Assembly: GCF_963082655.1 (NCBI RefSeq)
Contig: NC_081552.1
Coordinates: 196,430,598 to 196,494,597 of the forward strand
Direction: 5' to 3'
Origin: Stomoxys calcitrans
Lineage: Eukaryota > Arthropoda > Insecta > Diptera > Muscidae
DNA: 64,000 nt
Position 1 is the stretch's first letter, and each line of letters opens with the position of its first letter. The position numbers were made by a program, and so were the translations under genes. Shown here one piece after another: positions 45,469-57,831 of the stretch. The notes under the pieces are model-generated. The model was given only the letters and a program-made list of their open reading frames with translations, was not told where the DNA came from and ran no database searches.

Positions 45469-47530
45469 GAAAACATTTTTCGCCTCCGGCGCTATTTAAA
45501 AAAAAATGTTTACCTCCACGCGGTAATACTTGGGTAACGTCAAAATGGATTCAAAATTTTCAAGGCCCTTCGGCCTCGGGATTGACTTTTATGACTTTTT
45601 TCGTCATATTCGTATTCTACGCAAAGTTTCCTTTAATTAAATAAGTACCATATTGCCTATATTCAGCCCGAGCCCCAAAAATGGTCTGCATATTCGTATT
45701 CCTGGGGTGAGCAGATAATTGGATTTTTCTGTCATTTTCCCCATAAACTGCATTTTTGCCCAAAGTTTTGAGATGTTGCAAGCAGAATCTGAATGTGATG
45801 TGTATACCATTGTTTTTGTGGTGAACAAATGTATGAAAATGTATTTAACCAATTTGTCCATACCATCGGTTACTTTCATTTTGTCAAGCAACTAACTACC
45901 TTTTGTCGCTGCTTTTATATATTCCCTCAAAAGTCCAGGTATTCTTAAGCAGATGAACACATTTTGAAACAAAATCATATTTATGAGTAAAATAATCCCG
46001 ACTCGATTCTTAAGAGATTTAAAAGAGATTTCACTGCCGCATTCTTTGCGTAGGAAAATTTTTGAAATATTCAAGGTCTTACATTTGGGAGATTTATGGC
46101 CGGGTTAGTTAACATTTTAAGATTAGCACGGGTAATTGCGCTAACAACAAAAACAAAAATTGCCAAAAGATTCATAAATTCATTAATTTGTGGATGTGAC
46201 AAAAATGCCCCAAAATGTGCGGCTATGGACAAATACGAAATCTAAAAATAGTTGCTTCAACTTAATGGACCGCATTCAGTTGCCACAGAAAATAGGACAG
46301 AAAAACTTACCGGAATTACAAATTGTAAGCGTTTTTGTTTTTAACCAAATATCTCTCCTTTTAGGCCATTTTCCTTTCAACAAATTCTATCTGACTTGAA
46401 TTTAGTTTTTTATGTCAGACACGTTTTTTCTCCAAATATTCAACAAAGCTAATGTCATGGGCTATGATTTTTGTTTTTCCTTTGTTGTTGTTGTTGTTGT
46501 TGAGGGACGTATGAGGGTTAAGATTTCCCAACTCTTTTTGCTTGAAATGCGCGGCAAATATGTATACAACCGTCTCCAACGTAGCGTTTCTTAACAAAAC
46601 AAATTATAGAGATTTCTTGTTGTTTGCCTTTTGCTTTTCCGTAATGAGAATTTTTAATTTCTCTGTTTTATTTTCTTTTAATATTTGCTCCGTTGTATGT
46701 GCTGCTGCTCTCGTTTGTGCTTGTGTGTGATTTGTTTTTATTGCTCTGGGTTTGACATTTTAAAATTTTGTAGATTTATATGTAGAGAAGAAACAAAAAA
46801 ACAAAAAACAAATACGAAATGTGTACAGTGCTATTGGCTATGAATAAAAGTACAGTGGATCGAAGAAACATGTCTCCCACATTTCTACCATAATTCTAAG
46901 CAAATGGCCAAAGGGTGGGTGGCATTGTATTATGGTAGTGTTTTTTTTTGTCATTATGTAGCACCTTGACATGCATATCCACACATCCATATGGGAGCAT
47001 TGGTGTTATTATTCTTTTCCACCTGCTGCTGCTCCTCCTCCTGGTCCTAATCTAAGCGAAAACAACAAACGTCTGTATTTATCTACTTGGCATACTTTTA
47101 GGCGCAATTCACTTTAATGATTTCTTGTCTACTCTTAGGCCAGCAAGACTGACACCATTTTTACAAAACAATGTGAATTAAAGAAAACAACAACAAGAGC
47201 ATTACAAACGTGTTGCAAACTTTTAGGCTTGGCAAAACGACTAAATAATTGCAGTAATTTGTTGTATTGAAATGGTTCAGCTAATTGCCACTATAATAGT
47301 TGTCGCCCATTGCACAAGACTAGAGTGTGGTAATTGTTTGGCTATGCCGATAATGTCCTGGAAAATCTTGGCACAAAAGCAGGCAAGCTGACATAAACAC
47401 TAAGGGCTTAACACAAAGAAATTAAATACATATACAGACACAATAGATTATGATTTCTATGTCCATTAACAAAAGATGGGAGGTATTTAAATGTTGTCAT
47501 TTCATTGGTAATACTGTTCCGTTATAAGTT
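45469..47530. other. Low-copy noncoding sequence
   Basis: No supported exon. A GTT run lies at 46483-46502 and several A or T runs occur. Open frames here are short and carry no recognisable domain. It could be intron or intergenic DNA. Confidence 0.5.
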
Positions 47531-48735
47531 TCATTAGAGAAAATTTTTTATAAAATGTTTCTACAGAAAATTTTTTATAAAATTTTACTATAGAAAATTT
47601 TTGATAAAATTATTCTATAGAAAATTTTTTTATAAAATTTTTCTATGGAAAATTTTTTATAAAATTTTTCTATAGAAAATTTTTTATAAAATTTTTCTAT
47701 AGAAAATTTTTTATAAAATTTTTCTATAGAAAATTTTTGATTAAGTTTTTCTAAAGAGAATTTTTAGTAAATTTTTCTTTAGAAAATTTTTGTTAAAACT
47801 TTTCACTTAGAAAATTTTTGATAAAACTTTTCCCTTAGAAAATTTTTGATAAATTTTTTGTATAGAAAAATTTTGATAAAATTTTTCTATAGAAAATTTT
47901 TGATAAAATTTTTCTACAGAAAATTGTTGACAAAATTTTTCTATAGAAAATTTTTGATAAAATTTTTTTTAGAAAAATTTTAAAGAATTCTAAAAAAATT
48001 TTTTCTATAGAAAATTTTTGATAAAATTTTTCTATAGAAAATTTTTGATAAAATTTTTCTATGGAAAATTTTTGATAAAATTTTTCTATAGAAAATTTTT
48101 GATAAAATTGTTTTGTAGAAATTTTTTTAATTTTTTTGATAAAATTTTACAATAGAAAATTTTTGATAAAATTTTTCTATAGAAAATTTTTGATAAAATT
48201 TTTCTATAGAAAATTTTTGATAAATTTTTTCTATAGAAAATTTTTGATAAAATTTTTCTATAGAAAATTTTTGATAAAATTGTTTTGTAGAAATTTTTTA
48301 TATTTTTTGATAAAATTTTTCTATAGAAAATTTTTGATAAAACTTTTCTATAGATAATTTTTGATAAAATTTTTTTATAGAAAATTTTTGATAAAATTTT
48401 TCTATAGAAAAGTTTTGTTAAAATTTTTCCATAGATAAAATTTTTCTATAGGAAATTGTTGACAAAATTTTTCTATAGAAAATTGTTGAAAAATTTTTCT
48501 ATAGAAATTTGTTGACAAAATTTTTCTATAGAAAATTGTTGACAAAATTTTTCTATAGAAAATTGTTGACAAATTTTTTCTATAGAAAATTGTTGACAAA
48601 ATTTTTCTATAGAAAATTGTTGACAAAATTTTTCTATAGAAAATTGTTGACAAAATTTTTATATAGAAGATTGTTGACAAAATTTTTCTATAGAAAATTG
48701 TTGATAAAATTTTTCTAAAGAAAATTTTTTAAAAA
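47531..48735. repeat. A+T minisatellite, ~26-27-bp units
   Basis: About forty units of the form TTTTCTATAGAAAATTTTTG plus ATAAAA are present. Left and middle units read TTTTTGATAAAA. From about 48450 rightwards most read TTGTTGACAAAA. Each unit has the CTATAG palindrome. Repetitive Lys/Phe/Tyr-rich open frames on both strands are by-products of the repeat. The array ends against a LINE fragment at 48741. Confidence 0.9.
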
Positions 48736-48740
48736 AGCTC

Positions 48741-49137
48741 GTAGTACTATGTGTCCCGTTATAATACCGAAATCTTCACTAACCTCCTGCATGCTTACTT
48801 TCAGCAATAGCCTCGTTATCTCACGATTTGGATCTCTCCCCATAGAATTTTTGCCGTCCTTTCGACCGTTACATGCGCATTCGTCGCCCACGCGCTTAAC
48901 TCGGACTGCGTCGACCCGAAAGGCTTCGGGTTAACCAAATTTATTGACGGCAGTTCTTCAGCCTTCACTGCCAAATCGTCTGCTTTTTCATTCCTAGTTA
49001 CTCCGCTATGGCCTGGTAGCCAAACTATGCGGATCGTGCCATCCTCAGAGAAGCCGTTAATCTCTTCCGACATTCCAAGGCTGTTTGTGATCTTACCGTC
49101 CTGGTTGTAATTGCCCTTATGGCCTATTTACTATCCG
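48741..49137 (-). pseudogene. LINE RNase H fragment
   Basis: The minus strand shows an IFTDSK-like motif followed by a stop, then IRIVWLPGHSGVTRNEKADD and a Leu/Pro-rich stretch, the C-terminal half of a LINE RNase H. A frameshift lies near 48840. The same LINE family supplies the pieces at 49809-51366. It is 5' truncated at 49137. Confidence 0.75.
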
Positions 49138-49808
49138 TAAAGATGTTCACCCTCGTTTTTCCCTTTAGTCCAAACCCAATTAAAGATACTAAAACCAAAT
49201 ATATGTGGTTTCGGTTTTTTTTTCCTAATGAGATGGTCTTGAACAATGGTTAAGCACAATACGAATGAAAATTTTTGAATATGAATTTTTGCTCTCCAAG
49301 CTGATTGCGAAATGTAATATTCTCCTATAATTGAGATGAGCAGATGACTGGATACAGATCCCTGAATTTGCAAATGCGTCCTTGCCATTTGGCATATACA
49401 TTTCCAGGGCATTTATCATTAAAAGTTTTTGCATACCTTCAGGCTAAGAGACCACAAAATATATTCGGCATACATTTTTGGCAAATGCTATTATGATGGC
49501 GTATTTTTTTAGCCTGCAGAGAAATTTCTGAAAATATTGCTAATGAAAACCACAAATGGTTATTTGGCCAATGCATTTCAATGCAATATGCAATTTTTAA
49601 TAGAAACTTAATGTATGTGAGAGCATTGCATATTGTTGGGCGAAAACTAAAATGTACGAATTTAGGAGTTAAGTCTCTAAAGCAATAAACAATACCAACG
49701 GTAAGGTCACGAACAGTCTAGGGGTGTAAGAAGGAGAGTAACGCATTCTCTGAGGATGGACGATCAGCATCGTTTGGGAGCCGGGCGATAGCGACGTAAC
49801 TACTAAAT
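49138..49808. other. Noncoding sequence, unrecognised
   Basis: A/T rich, with no domain, RNA gene or match to other repeats in the window. It lies between a LINE fragment and the chimeric array. Confidence 0.45.
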
Positions 49809-51036
49809 TTCCCATGAACATTTAGAAACAGGGGACACTTCTCTCATATCAATGAGTGCAGTCCGATTAATATTGAAGCTCAATGATAAGGTGCCTACAT
49901 TTTTATGCCGAGACTGAACGGCGCGCCGCGTAACGACACCACTTGGTAGAGAAGTTCTAACATGGCAGAATACCTCACAAATGTAGCCAGCATAAGTAAG
50001 GGCATAACCTCGGCTAAAAATTTTATGATTTGAACGACGGGATTTGAACCCAGGCATTCGGCGTCATAGGCGAACATAGAGAAGTGAGGAGAAATGAAAG
50101 GGCAGATGATTTGGCGGTGAAGGCCAAAGGATAAGGCGCCTACGTTTTTATGCCGAGACCGAACGGCGCGCTGCGTAGCAACACCACTTGGTAGAGAAGT
50201 TCTAACATGGCAGGATACCTCACAAATGTAGCCAGCATAAGTAAGGGCATAACCTCGGCTAAAAATTTTATGATTTGAACGACGGGATTTGAACCCAGGC
50301 ATTCGGCGTCATAGGCGAACATAGAGAAGTGAGGGGAAATGAAAGGGCAGATGATTTGGCGGTGAAGGCCAAAGGATAAGGCGCCTACGTTTTTATGCCG
50401 AGACCGAACGGCGCGCCGCGTAGCAACACCACTTGGTAGAGAAGTTCTAACATGGCAGGATACCTCACAAATGTAGCCAGCATAAGTAAGGGGATAACCT
50501 CGGCTAAAAATTTTATGATTTGAACGACGGGATTTGAACCCAGGCATTCGGCGTCATAGGCGAACATAGAGAAGTGAGGGGAAATGAAAGGGCAGATGAT
50601 TTGGCGGTGAAGGCCAAAGGATAAGGCGCCTACGTTTTTATGCCGAGACCGAACGGCACGCTGCGTAGCAACACCACTTGGTAGAGAAGTTCTAACATGG
50701 CAGGATACCTCACAAATGTAGCCAGCATAAGTAAGGCGATAACCTCGGCTAAAAATTTTATGATTTGAACGACGGGATTTGAACCCAGGCATTCGGCGTC
50801 ATAGGCGAACATAGAGAAGTGAGGGGAAATGAAAGGGCAGATGATTTGGCGGTGAAGGCCAAAGGATAAGGCGCCTACGTTTTTATGCCGAGACCGAACG
50901 GCGCGCCACGTAGCGACACCACTTGGTAGGGAAGTTCTAACATGGCAGGATACCTCACAAATGTAGTCAGCATAAGTAAGCGGCTAAAAATTTTATGATT
51001 TGAACGACGGGATTTGAACCCAGGCATTCGGCGTCA
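49809..51036 (-). repeat. Tandem array of 245-bp units: SINE fused to LINE RNase H sequence
   Basis: The phrase AAGGCGCCTACG (first unit: AAGGTGCCTACA) is spaced 245 bp apart at about 49887, 50132, 50377, 50622 and 50867. Each unit has a SINE in minus orientation, lacking its 3' tail except in the first unit. It is joined to about 54 bp reading GAAATGAAAGGGCAGATG on plus, which encodes RNase H residues NERADDLAVKA. The middle units are nearly identical. At the right end the LINE frame resumes at 51037. The array apparently grew from one SINE insertion in a LINE. Confidence 0.85.
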
Positions 51037-51366
51037 CAGGCCAGAGGACTGCCGTCAATAAACTTGGTTAACTCGAAGCCTTTCGGGTCGACGCAGCCCG
51101 AATTAAGGACGTGGGCGACGAATGCGCATGCAGAATTGTGGAACAGCGAAACGGTCGGTAGGATGGCGGAAATCCTTTCGGGGGATCCAGATCGTGAGAA
51201 CACGAGGCTATTATTGAAAGGAAGTAATAAGGAGATCAGCATAGCTATTGGTCATGATGGGACACATAGGACTACGACCACACTTATGTAAAATTGGTGC
51301 GGCAAGGGATGGCATGTCTAGGGCATGCGGGGAAGATTATAAGACGTTGGAGCATTACCTTTATCA
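51037..51366 (+). pseudogene. LINE RNase H to C-terminal fragment
   Basis: The plus strand continues the RNase H frame left of the array: LPSINLVNSKPFGSTQ, then a frameshift, TGHIGLRPHL and a Cys/His end (LEHYLYHCP). It stops at a CCCGCGGG palindrome, where another LINE fragment in opposite orientation begins. Confidence 0.7.
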
Positions 51367-52955
51367 TTGCCCGCGGGACACACACACAGAAGGTGTTCTA
51401 TAGTCTCTTCTTCTTCGATGTCCTCACAGCTTCTGCAAAAGTCGTTGCTGGAAACCTTCACTCTGTCAGCATGTTTTCCGATTAGACAGTGACCTTTCAT
51501 GACGCACACTTTGATTGAGACGTCTGTTCTAGCCAATGACAGCAAAGCAGTAGACCTCTTCAAGTCTAGATTGTAAATGCAAATTTTGCCCATGAACTAC
51601 ATCCACTAAGGAACAGGGGCAAACTTCTCACATATCAATGAATGCAGTCCGATTCAAGTTTTAAGCTCAATGATAGGGGGCCTCCTTTTTTAGCCAAGTC
51701 TGAACGGCATGCCGCAATGCGACATCTCTTTGGAGAGAAGTTTTACATGGTAAAGTACCTCACAAATGTTGCCAGCATTAGGAGGGGGAAAACCACCGTT
51801 GAAAACTTTTCTCCAATGGTCTCGCCAGGATTCGAACCCAGGCGTTCAGCGGCATAGGCGAACGTGCCTATGACGCTTCGCTACGATGGCACCTAGATTA
51901 GGCCACATAGTTTTGGAATGCTCAAAGCCCTCTCTTTGTGACCATCTATCATTCGTTGTCCTTCGGGCCTGATCCTGAAAACTTAGCTTACATGTCGCTA
52001 GAGGAATACCCACAGATTCCAGTGTCCCTCGAATGTGTAGGGTAGTTCCTAGTCTCGCAAGCTCGTCCGCTTTACAATTCCCTGAGATATCTCTGTGGCC
52101 CGGTACCCAGAACAGTTGATTATTGAACTGTTCAGCCATCTCGTTGAGAGATCTGCGACAGTCGAGGGCGTTTTTGTGTTCAGAAATACGTTCTCCAGGA
52201 ATTTAATGGCTGTCTGAGAAGATATTTATGTCAATCGTTGTAATGACCAATTCTTCAATTCCACCAATTCTTTAATTGCAAGGATCTCCGCTTGATACAC
52301 ACTGCAGTGGTCGGGTAACCTTTTCGATATGACCAGTTCTAGATCTTTAGAGTACACCCCAAAGCCCACCTGGTCGTTTAGTTTGGACCCGTCCGTCTAT
52401 GTAACTTCTGTTATCAGGAATATCGTAGTTCCAACCGGTCCTATCAGGAATAGTGGTAGAGAACTTTTTAACAAAAAGCGGCACAGGTAGGGTGTTATCC
52501 ACACTGCCTGGAACATCGGACATTGTATCAAGGATAACACAGTGTCCGTAGCCGCCACACGACCAAAGAGAAAGCTTCCTTGGCCTCACGGCAGTAGTGG
52601 CAGCAATTTGTCTAGCCACAATGTCCAGAGGCATTAGATGTAGCATTTAATTCAGTGCATCAGATGGCGTCGTCCTCAGTGCGGCTGTGATGCACAAACA
52701 AGCCATCCTTTGGATGCGGTTGAGTATTGAGTAGTAGGTGGACTTTCGAAGCGCCGTCCACCAGACCACAACACCATATAGCATTATAGGTTTGACAACT
52801 GCAGCATATATCCAAAGCACGCGGTCTAAACACCTTACTTTTGCCAATGGCTTTCTTGCAGGCGTATAGGGAAAGAGTTGCCTTTCTGCCCTTTCCAAAA
52901 TGTTAAATTTGAAGTTAAGTTTCCTGTCCAACAAAACACCCAAGTATTTTGCGAA
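51367..52955 (-). pseudogene. Decayed LINE: RT C-terminus and RNase H, split by a SINE
   Basis: The minus strand from 52955 shows GVLLDRKLNF, KPIMLYGVVV, then a long region, a broken YTDGSK area, and LFWVPGHRDISGNCKADELAR. After the SINE it continues with LDLKRSTALLSLART and CRSCEDIEEEETIEH. This is the same family as 15874-17335 and better preserved. Frameshifts lie near 52645, 52350 and 52190. Removing the SINE with one copy of the 7-bp target rejoins the frame at WPNLDLK. Nonfunctional. Confidence 0.82.
51573..51892 (-). mobile_element. tRNA-derived SINE inserted in a LINE, 7-bp target duplication
   Basis: Flanked by CTAGATT at 51566-51572 and 51893-51899; the uninterrupted LINE copy at 17010-17040 carries this site once. 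The head contains a small internal duplication (GCATAGGCGAACGTGCCTATG). This proves that the SINE is younger than the LINE copy. Confidence 0.88.
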
Positions 52956-53978
52956 ACGTCAAAAAAAGTAAAAGTATTGTATTTTACATAGTACTCCGCA
53001 TAGTTCACATCCAAAATGGTGTAAGACTGAGAAACAATTGTGTGCCCAAGTGTAGCACCTATGTACATATATAACCTATTCTTAAAATTGTTTAAAAACG
53101 AAAATAAAAACACAACTAAAATAAAATGAAGAGAGCAAATCGTTATTTTTGATATACCACCTCATCAACACTAACATCGTCGTTATTCAAAGGCAGCAGC
53201 GTGAACGACATCTCAGAGCACAACAGACCTAAAAATAATATTCCCCCGTAAAGACAAAGAAACACTTCTTCGAGTTAAAAGTCTCTCTGTCGGTCTGCCT
53301 GCCTGCCTGTCAGTCTGTCTGTCTGTCCATTTTTTAAGGCTTATGCAAAACGGGGTGATGTAGGTGAAACAGACGTAGGGCCATAGCAGACGAGAGAAGA
53401 GGCAAACAGACAAACGATGTCAGCTGCTTGCCACCAGTCAGTCTGTCTGTCTCGACCATACAACAACAACAATGAAGTGTCATCCATTGCATGCGGCAAG
53501 CCGGGAGGCATATCAACCGATATGTCTAGAATGCGTTCTATGTAGAAATTAAATAAATACATATGTGTACAATGTACAAACATGCATACATATACAATAC
53601 ATATGTGCAATATTTACTGCACCTTCACAGAGGCATCCAAGCAAATATACAGTGGGAAGCAAAACTGAGTGGATGTTTCACTATATGCATTTATTTTGAA
53701 TATTAAAAATCAAAAACAAAACAAAATCAATAAATTCTTTTTAGCTTAAGGTTCTTCGAGTGGTCTAGTCTTGCTAAAAAATATCGAAAATAAAACCAAA
53801 TGAGAAATGCCCCCAAAAAATTATAACAAAAAAAATTGGCACATTCACTCAGTTCTGCGCTTTTTCGATAATTGTCAAGAATTTTTTGTTTTTCATTCTT
53901 TATTGACTGATATGGGCATAGCTGTTTGCTAGAGTTTTACTATTTGGCAGCACTTAGTGTTAGGATACATAACAGAGA
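52956..53978. other. Low-copy noncoding sequence with GTCT microsatellites
   Basis: No supported exon. CTGCCTGCCTGTC/CTGTCTGTCTGTC tracts lie at 53295-53327 and 53438-53451. The remainder is A/T rich. Open frames on the minus strand at 53213-53610 are driven by the microsatellites and match nothing I know. Confidence 0.5.
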
Positions 53979-56310
53979 ACAAGTAAAAAAGTGTTAAGTT
54001 GAGCCACCACCACAGATTTTGCTAAAAATTTCTACCATATCGGTTCAAAATTTTTATTATAAACCGATTTAGACAATACCTGACACGATTGTAGGAAGTC
54101 GTAACAAAGGAAATCGTAACAGAACACCGCATGCGAAATTTTAGCTCAATCGGATAACAAATGCGGCTTTTAGGGGCTCAAGAAGTTAAATCGGGAGATT
54201 GGTTTATATGACAGCTATATCAGGTTATGAACCGATTCAGACCATACCTGGCACGATTGTCGAAAGTCATAACAGCACACCGCATGCGAAATTTCAGCTC
54301 AATCAGACAATAACTGCGGCTTCTTGATGCCCAAGAAGTCAAATCCGGAGATCGGTTTATATGGAAGCTATATCAGGTTATAAACCAATTTGGACCATAC
54401 TCGACACGATTGTTGAAAGTCGTAACAGAACACTACAATGAAAATTTCATCTCAATCGGACAACAATTGCAGCTTCTAGAGGCTCAAGAAGTCAAATCGG
54501 GAGATCGGTGTATATTGGAGCTATATCAGGTTATGGGCCGATTTGGCACGATTGGAGCTATATCAGGTAATGAGCCGATTTTGCACGATCGTTGGAAGTT
54601 CTAACAGAATACCACATGCAAAATTGCAGCTCAATCGGAGAACAATAGCGGCTTCTAGAGGCTCAAGAAGTCATGTCGGGAGATCGATGTATATGGGAGC
54701 TATATCAGGTTATACACCGATTTCGACCATACTTGGCACGATTGTTGGAAGTCGTACCAGAACACTACAATGAAAATTTCAGCTCAATCGAAGAACAATA
54801 GCGGCTTCTAGGGGCTCAAGAAGTCATGTCGGGAGATCGGTGTATATGGGAGCTGTATCAGGTTATGAACGGATTTCAACCCTACTCGGCACGATTGCTG
54901 GAAGTCGTAACAGAAATTTACAAGCAAAATTTCAGCTCAATCGGAGAACAATAGCGGCTTCTAGGGGCTCAAGAAGTCATGTCGGGAGATCGGTGTATAT
55001 GGGAGTTATATCAGGTTATCTGGAAGCTATATCAGGTTATAGACCGATTTGGACCGTACTTGGCACGATTGTTGGAAGTCCTAGCCCACTTGCAAAATTT
55101 CAGCTTAATCGGACAACAATTGCGGCTTCAAGGGGCTCAAGAAGTCAAATCGGGAGATCGGTTTATATGGGAGTTATATCAGGTTATCTGGAAGCTATAT
55201 CAGGTTATAAACCGATTTGGACCGTACTTGGTACGATTGTTGGAAGTTGTAACGGACAACAATTGCTGGTTCCAGCGGCTCAAGATATCAAATCGGAAGA
55301 TCGGTTTATATGGAAGCTATGTCAGACCGATTCGGACAATTGCAGCTCAATCGGAGAACAATAGCGGCTTCTAAGGGCTCAAGAAATCAAATCGGGAGAC
55401 CGGTTTATATGGGAGCTATATCAGGTTATGAACCGATTTGGACCGTACTTGGCACAATTGTTGGAAGTCGTAACGGAACACTAAATGCAAAATCTCAGCT
55501 CAATCGAACAATAATTGGGAATTCTCCGGGCTCAAAAGGTCAAATCAGGTGATTGGTTAATATGGGAGCTATATCAGTTTATGGATTGTTGGAAGTCGTA
55601 ACAGAACACTACATGCAAAATTTCTGCTCAATCGCACAATAATTGCGGCTTCTAGGGGCTCAAGAAGTCAAATGAGAAGATCGGTTTATATGGAAGCGAT
55701 GTCAGGTTATAGACCGATTCGGTCCATACTTGATACGATTATTGGGAGTCATAACAGAACACTACGTTTCATCCAAATCGGATGAAAATTGTTGCTTGTT
55801 AGGACTCAAGAAGGCAAATCGGGAGATCGTTTTAAAAGAAATTCGAACCGATATGGACCTTTTGCAATCCCCAACGACCTACATCAATAAGAAGCATCTT
55901 TGCAAAATTTCAAGCGGCTTGCTTTACGTGTTTGAACCTTCCACTAAGGAATAGGGGGCGAACTTCTCACATATCAATGAGTGCTGTCCGATTAAATTTT
56001 AAGCTCAATGTTAAGGGGCCTCCTTTTTATAGCCGAGTCCGAACGGACGCTTTGCGGCACCTCTTTGGGGAGAAATTCTTACATGGCAAAGTACCTTAAA
56101 AATGTTGCCAGCATTATTAAGGGGATAACCACCGCTGAACATTTTCCTGATGTTGACGCCGGGGTTTGAACCCAGGCATTCGGCGCCATAGACGGACATG
56201 TTAACCTCTGCGCTATGGTGGCCACAGATCGCAAATCAATATTTCGAGCTGTTACTAAAGGAGTGACTAGTTTAGTATACCCCCTATCTTATGGTGGTGG
56301 CTATAAAAAT
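53979..56310 (-). mobile_element. DINE-like element (type A) with about a dozen units
   Basis: It starts AACAAGTAAAAAAGTGTTAAG with a decayed hairpin. Units of about 150 bp contain GGTTTATATGGGAGC, ATCAGGTTAT and GGCTTCTAGGGGCTC. One unit carries a local duplication of the AGCTATATCAGGTTAT part (55005-55040, again 55170-55210). The end at about 56265-56305 is TTAGTATACCCCC and TATGGTGGTGGC. A SINE interrupts its last part. Confidence 0.7.
55937..56223 (-). mobile_element. tRNA-derived SINE within a DINE-like element
   Basis: Body and head (CTCTGCGCTATGGTGGCC) are present; the tail is short. The B box reads GGTTTGAACCC on plus. It replaced or followed the GAC microsatellite of the host element, which is missing here. 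Confidence 0.75.
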
Positions 56311-56319
56311 TCTTAAAGA

Positions 56320-57650
56320 CCCTGGCTAGAAGAACGCATACCCAATGATTGGAACCTCAGCATACTATGTCCCAAACACAAGAAAGGAGATAAGACGGAA
56401 TGTGTTAACTACAAAGGAATTAGTCTTCTCCCTTCACCCATCGCATAGAAGATACTGTCGAGTGTACTGTGTGAAAGATTAAAGCCTGAAGTCAATGTGG
56501 TAATTGGGTCTTATCAATGCGGCTTTAGTCCTGGTAAATCCATCCTGGACCAGATATTCACACTGCGCCATATCCTGGAAAAGACCCAAGAAGGAGAAAT
56601 CAACACCTACCATCTCTTTGTTGACTACAAAGCCGCTTTCGATAGCCCCATACATTCAAAGGTATTTCAAGCCATGTCTGAGTTTGGTATCCCTGCAAAA
56701 TTAGTGAGGCTCTGCAGGGCGACACTTGCTGATACACGTTCCTCAGTAAGAATAGGAAAGAATCTTCCGAAACATTTAATACCAAACGAGGTTTCAGACA
56801 AGGAGACAGCCTAGCATGTGATCTCTTTAGTATCCTGCTGGAGAAGATTATGCGAGATGCAGATGTGAATTATCTATTCACACACTACTCACAAGAGAAC
56901 ACATGCTACTCGCATATGTCGAAGACATCGATATCGTAGGTCGGTCACCGGAAGTAGCAACTGTAGCTTTTGAAAGAATCTAAAGAGAGTCAGTTAAAAA
57001 GGGGTGGCAGTAAATGGAGATGAGACGAAGTGGGTTGTATCAACTCCCAAACGCCATGTACAACCGAGCACACAAAGTAAATGCAGAATGTTGGGAACCA
57101 CGACTTAGAGATAGTCAGCCACTTTATCCACCTCGGCACTGCAGTAAAGGAAACAAATGACACCAGTTTTTGAAGAATAATACTGGCAAACAGATGCTAC
57201 TTTGGATTGGTAAGCACCTCTCGACAGACGAAGATTACACTATATAATACGCTGATACTATCCTTGTTGTTATATGGTTCTGGTGCATGGCTGCAGACAA
57301 GGCAGTGCTTGGAGTGTTTGAGAGAGAGATTCTTCGTAAAATATATGGAGCAGTTTACGTTAATGGAGGATATAGGTGTCGGTTGAATAACGAGCTGTAT
57401 GAAGACGATAGCATTGTTACACGTATCAAAATACAACCGTTGTGTTGGCTAGGTCATATTGTCAGAATGGATGAAGAAGCTGCAGAAAAGTAGTATTTTA
57501 AAGACAATCCCGATGATTTACGCAAACCGGGACGACCAAAAACTCGAAACTTGGTGTCAGAGATTATAGAATAAGCACAGAAGATCAAGGAGCTTGGAAC
57601 GCTAGTCTGCGTTCGGCTTATGGGACAAATGTTCTGTCATAGCCAATTAA
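56320..57650 (+). pseudogene. Decayed LINE reverse transcriptase
   Basis: Pieces show [55 protein letters not shown] and IPAKLVRLC. The active-site region reads LAYVEDIDIVG where YADD is expected, then AVLGVFEREILRKIYG and CWLGHIVRMD at the end. Stops and frameshifts are at about 56446, 56810, 56980 and 57290. This RT type is common in insects; I do not assign a clade. Not functional. Confidence 0.75.
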
Positions 57651-57831
57651 AGTAAAGTAAAGGCCACATCTTTAGACCAAGCACAGTCGAGTTTTATCTC
57701 ATATGACAGAAATGTCTAAGACCAAAAACTTACCTAAACTTGATACAGTTCCTACTTTCGCAATGGTTATTGAGTTACATACCTGAAAATAAAGTAAGGG
57801 AGAAACATAGTTAATATTTAAACCAGTAAGT

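Noticed and set aside
48136..48718. Coding frames in the A+T array on both strands
   Set aside because: They are regular Lys/Phe/Tyr repeats produced by the 26-27-bp unit.
49895..50792. Three nearly identical minus-strand 135-aa proteins
   Set aside because: Each is a translation across the 245-bp SINE/LINE unit. The unit length is not a multiple of three and the frame begins inside the tRNA-like head.
47531..51036. CRISPR-like array
   Set aside because: The repeats are contiguous without unique spacers, and the DNA is insect.
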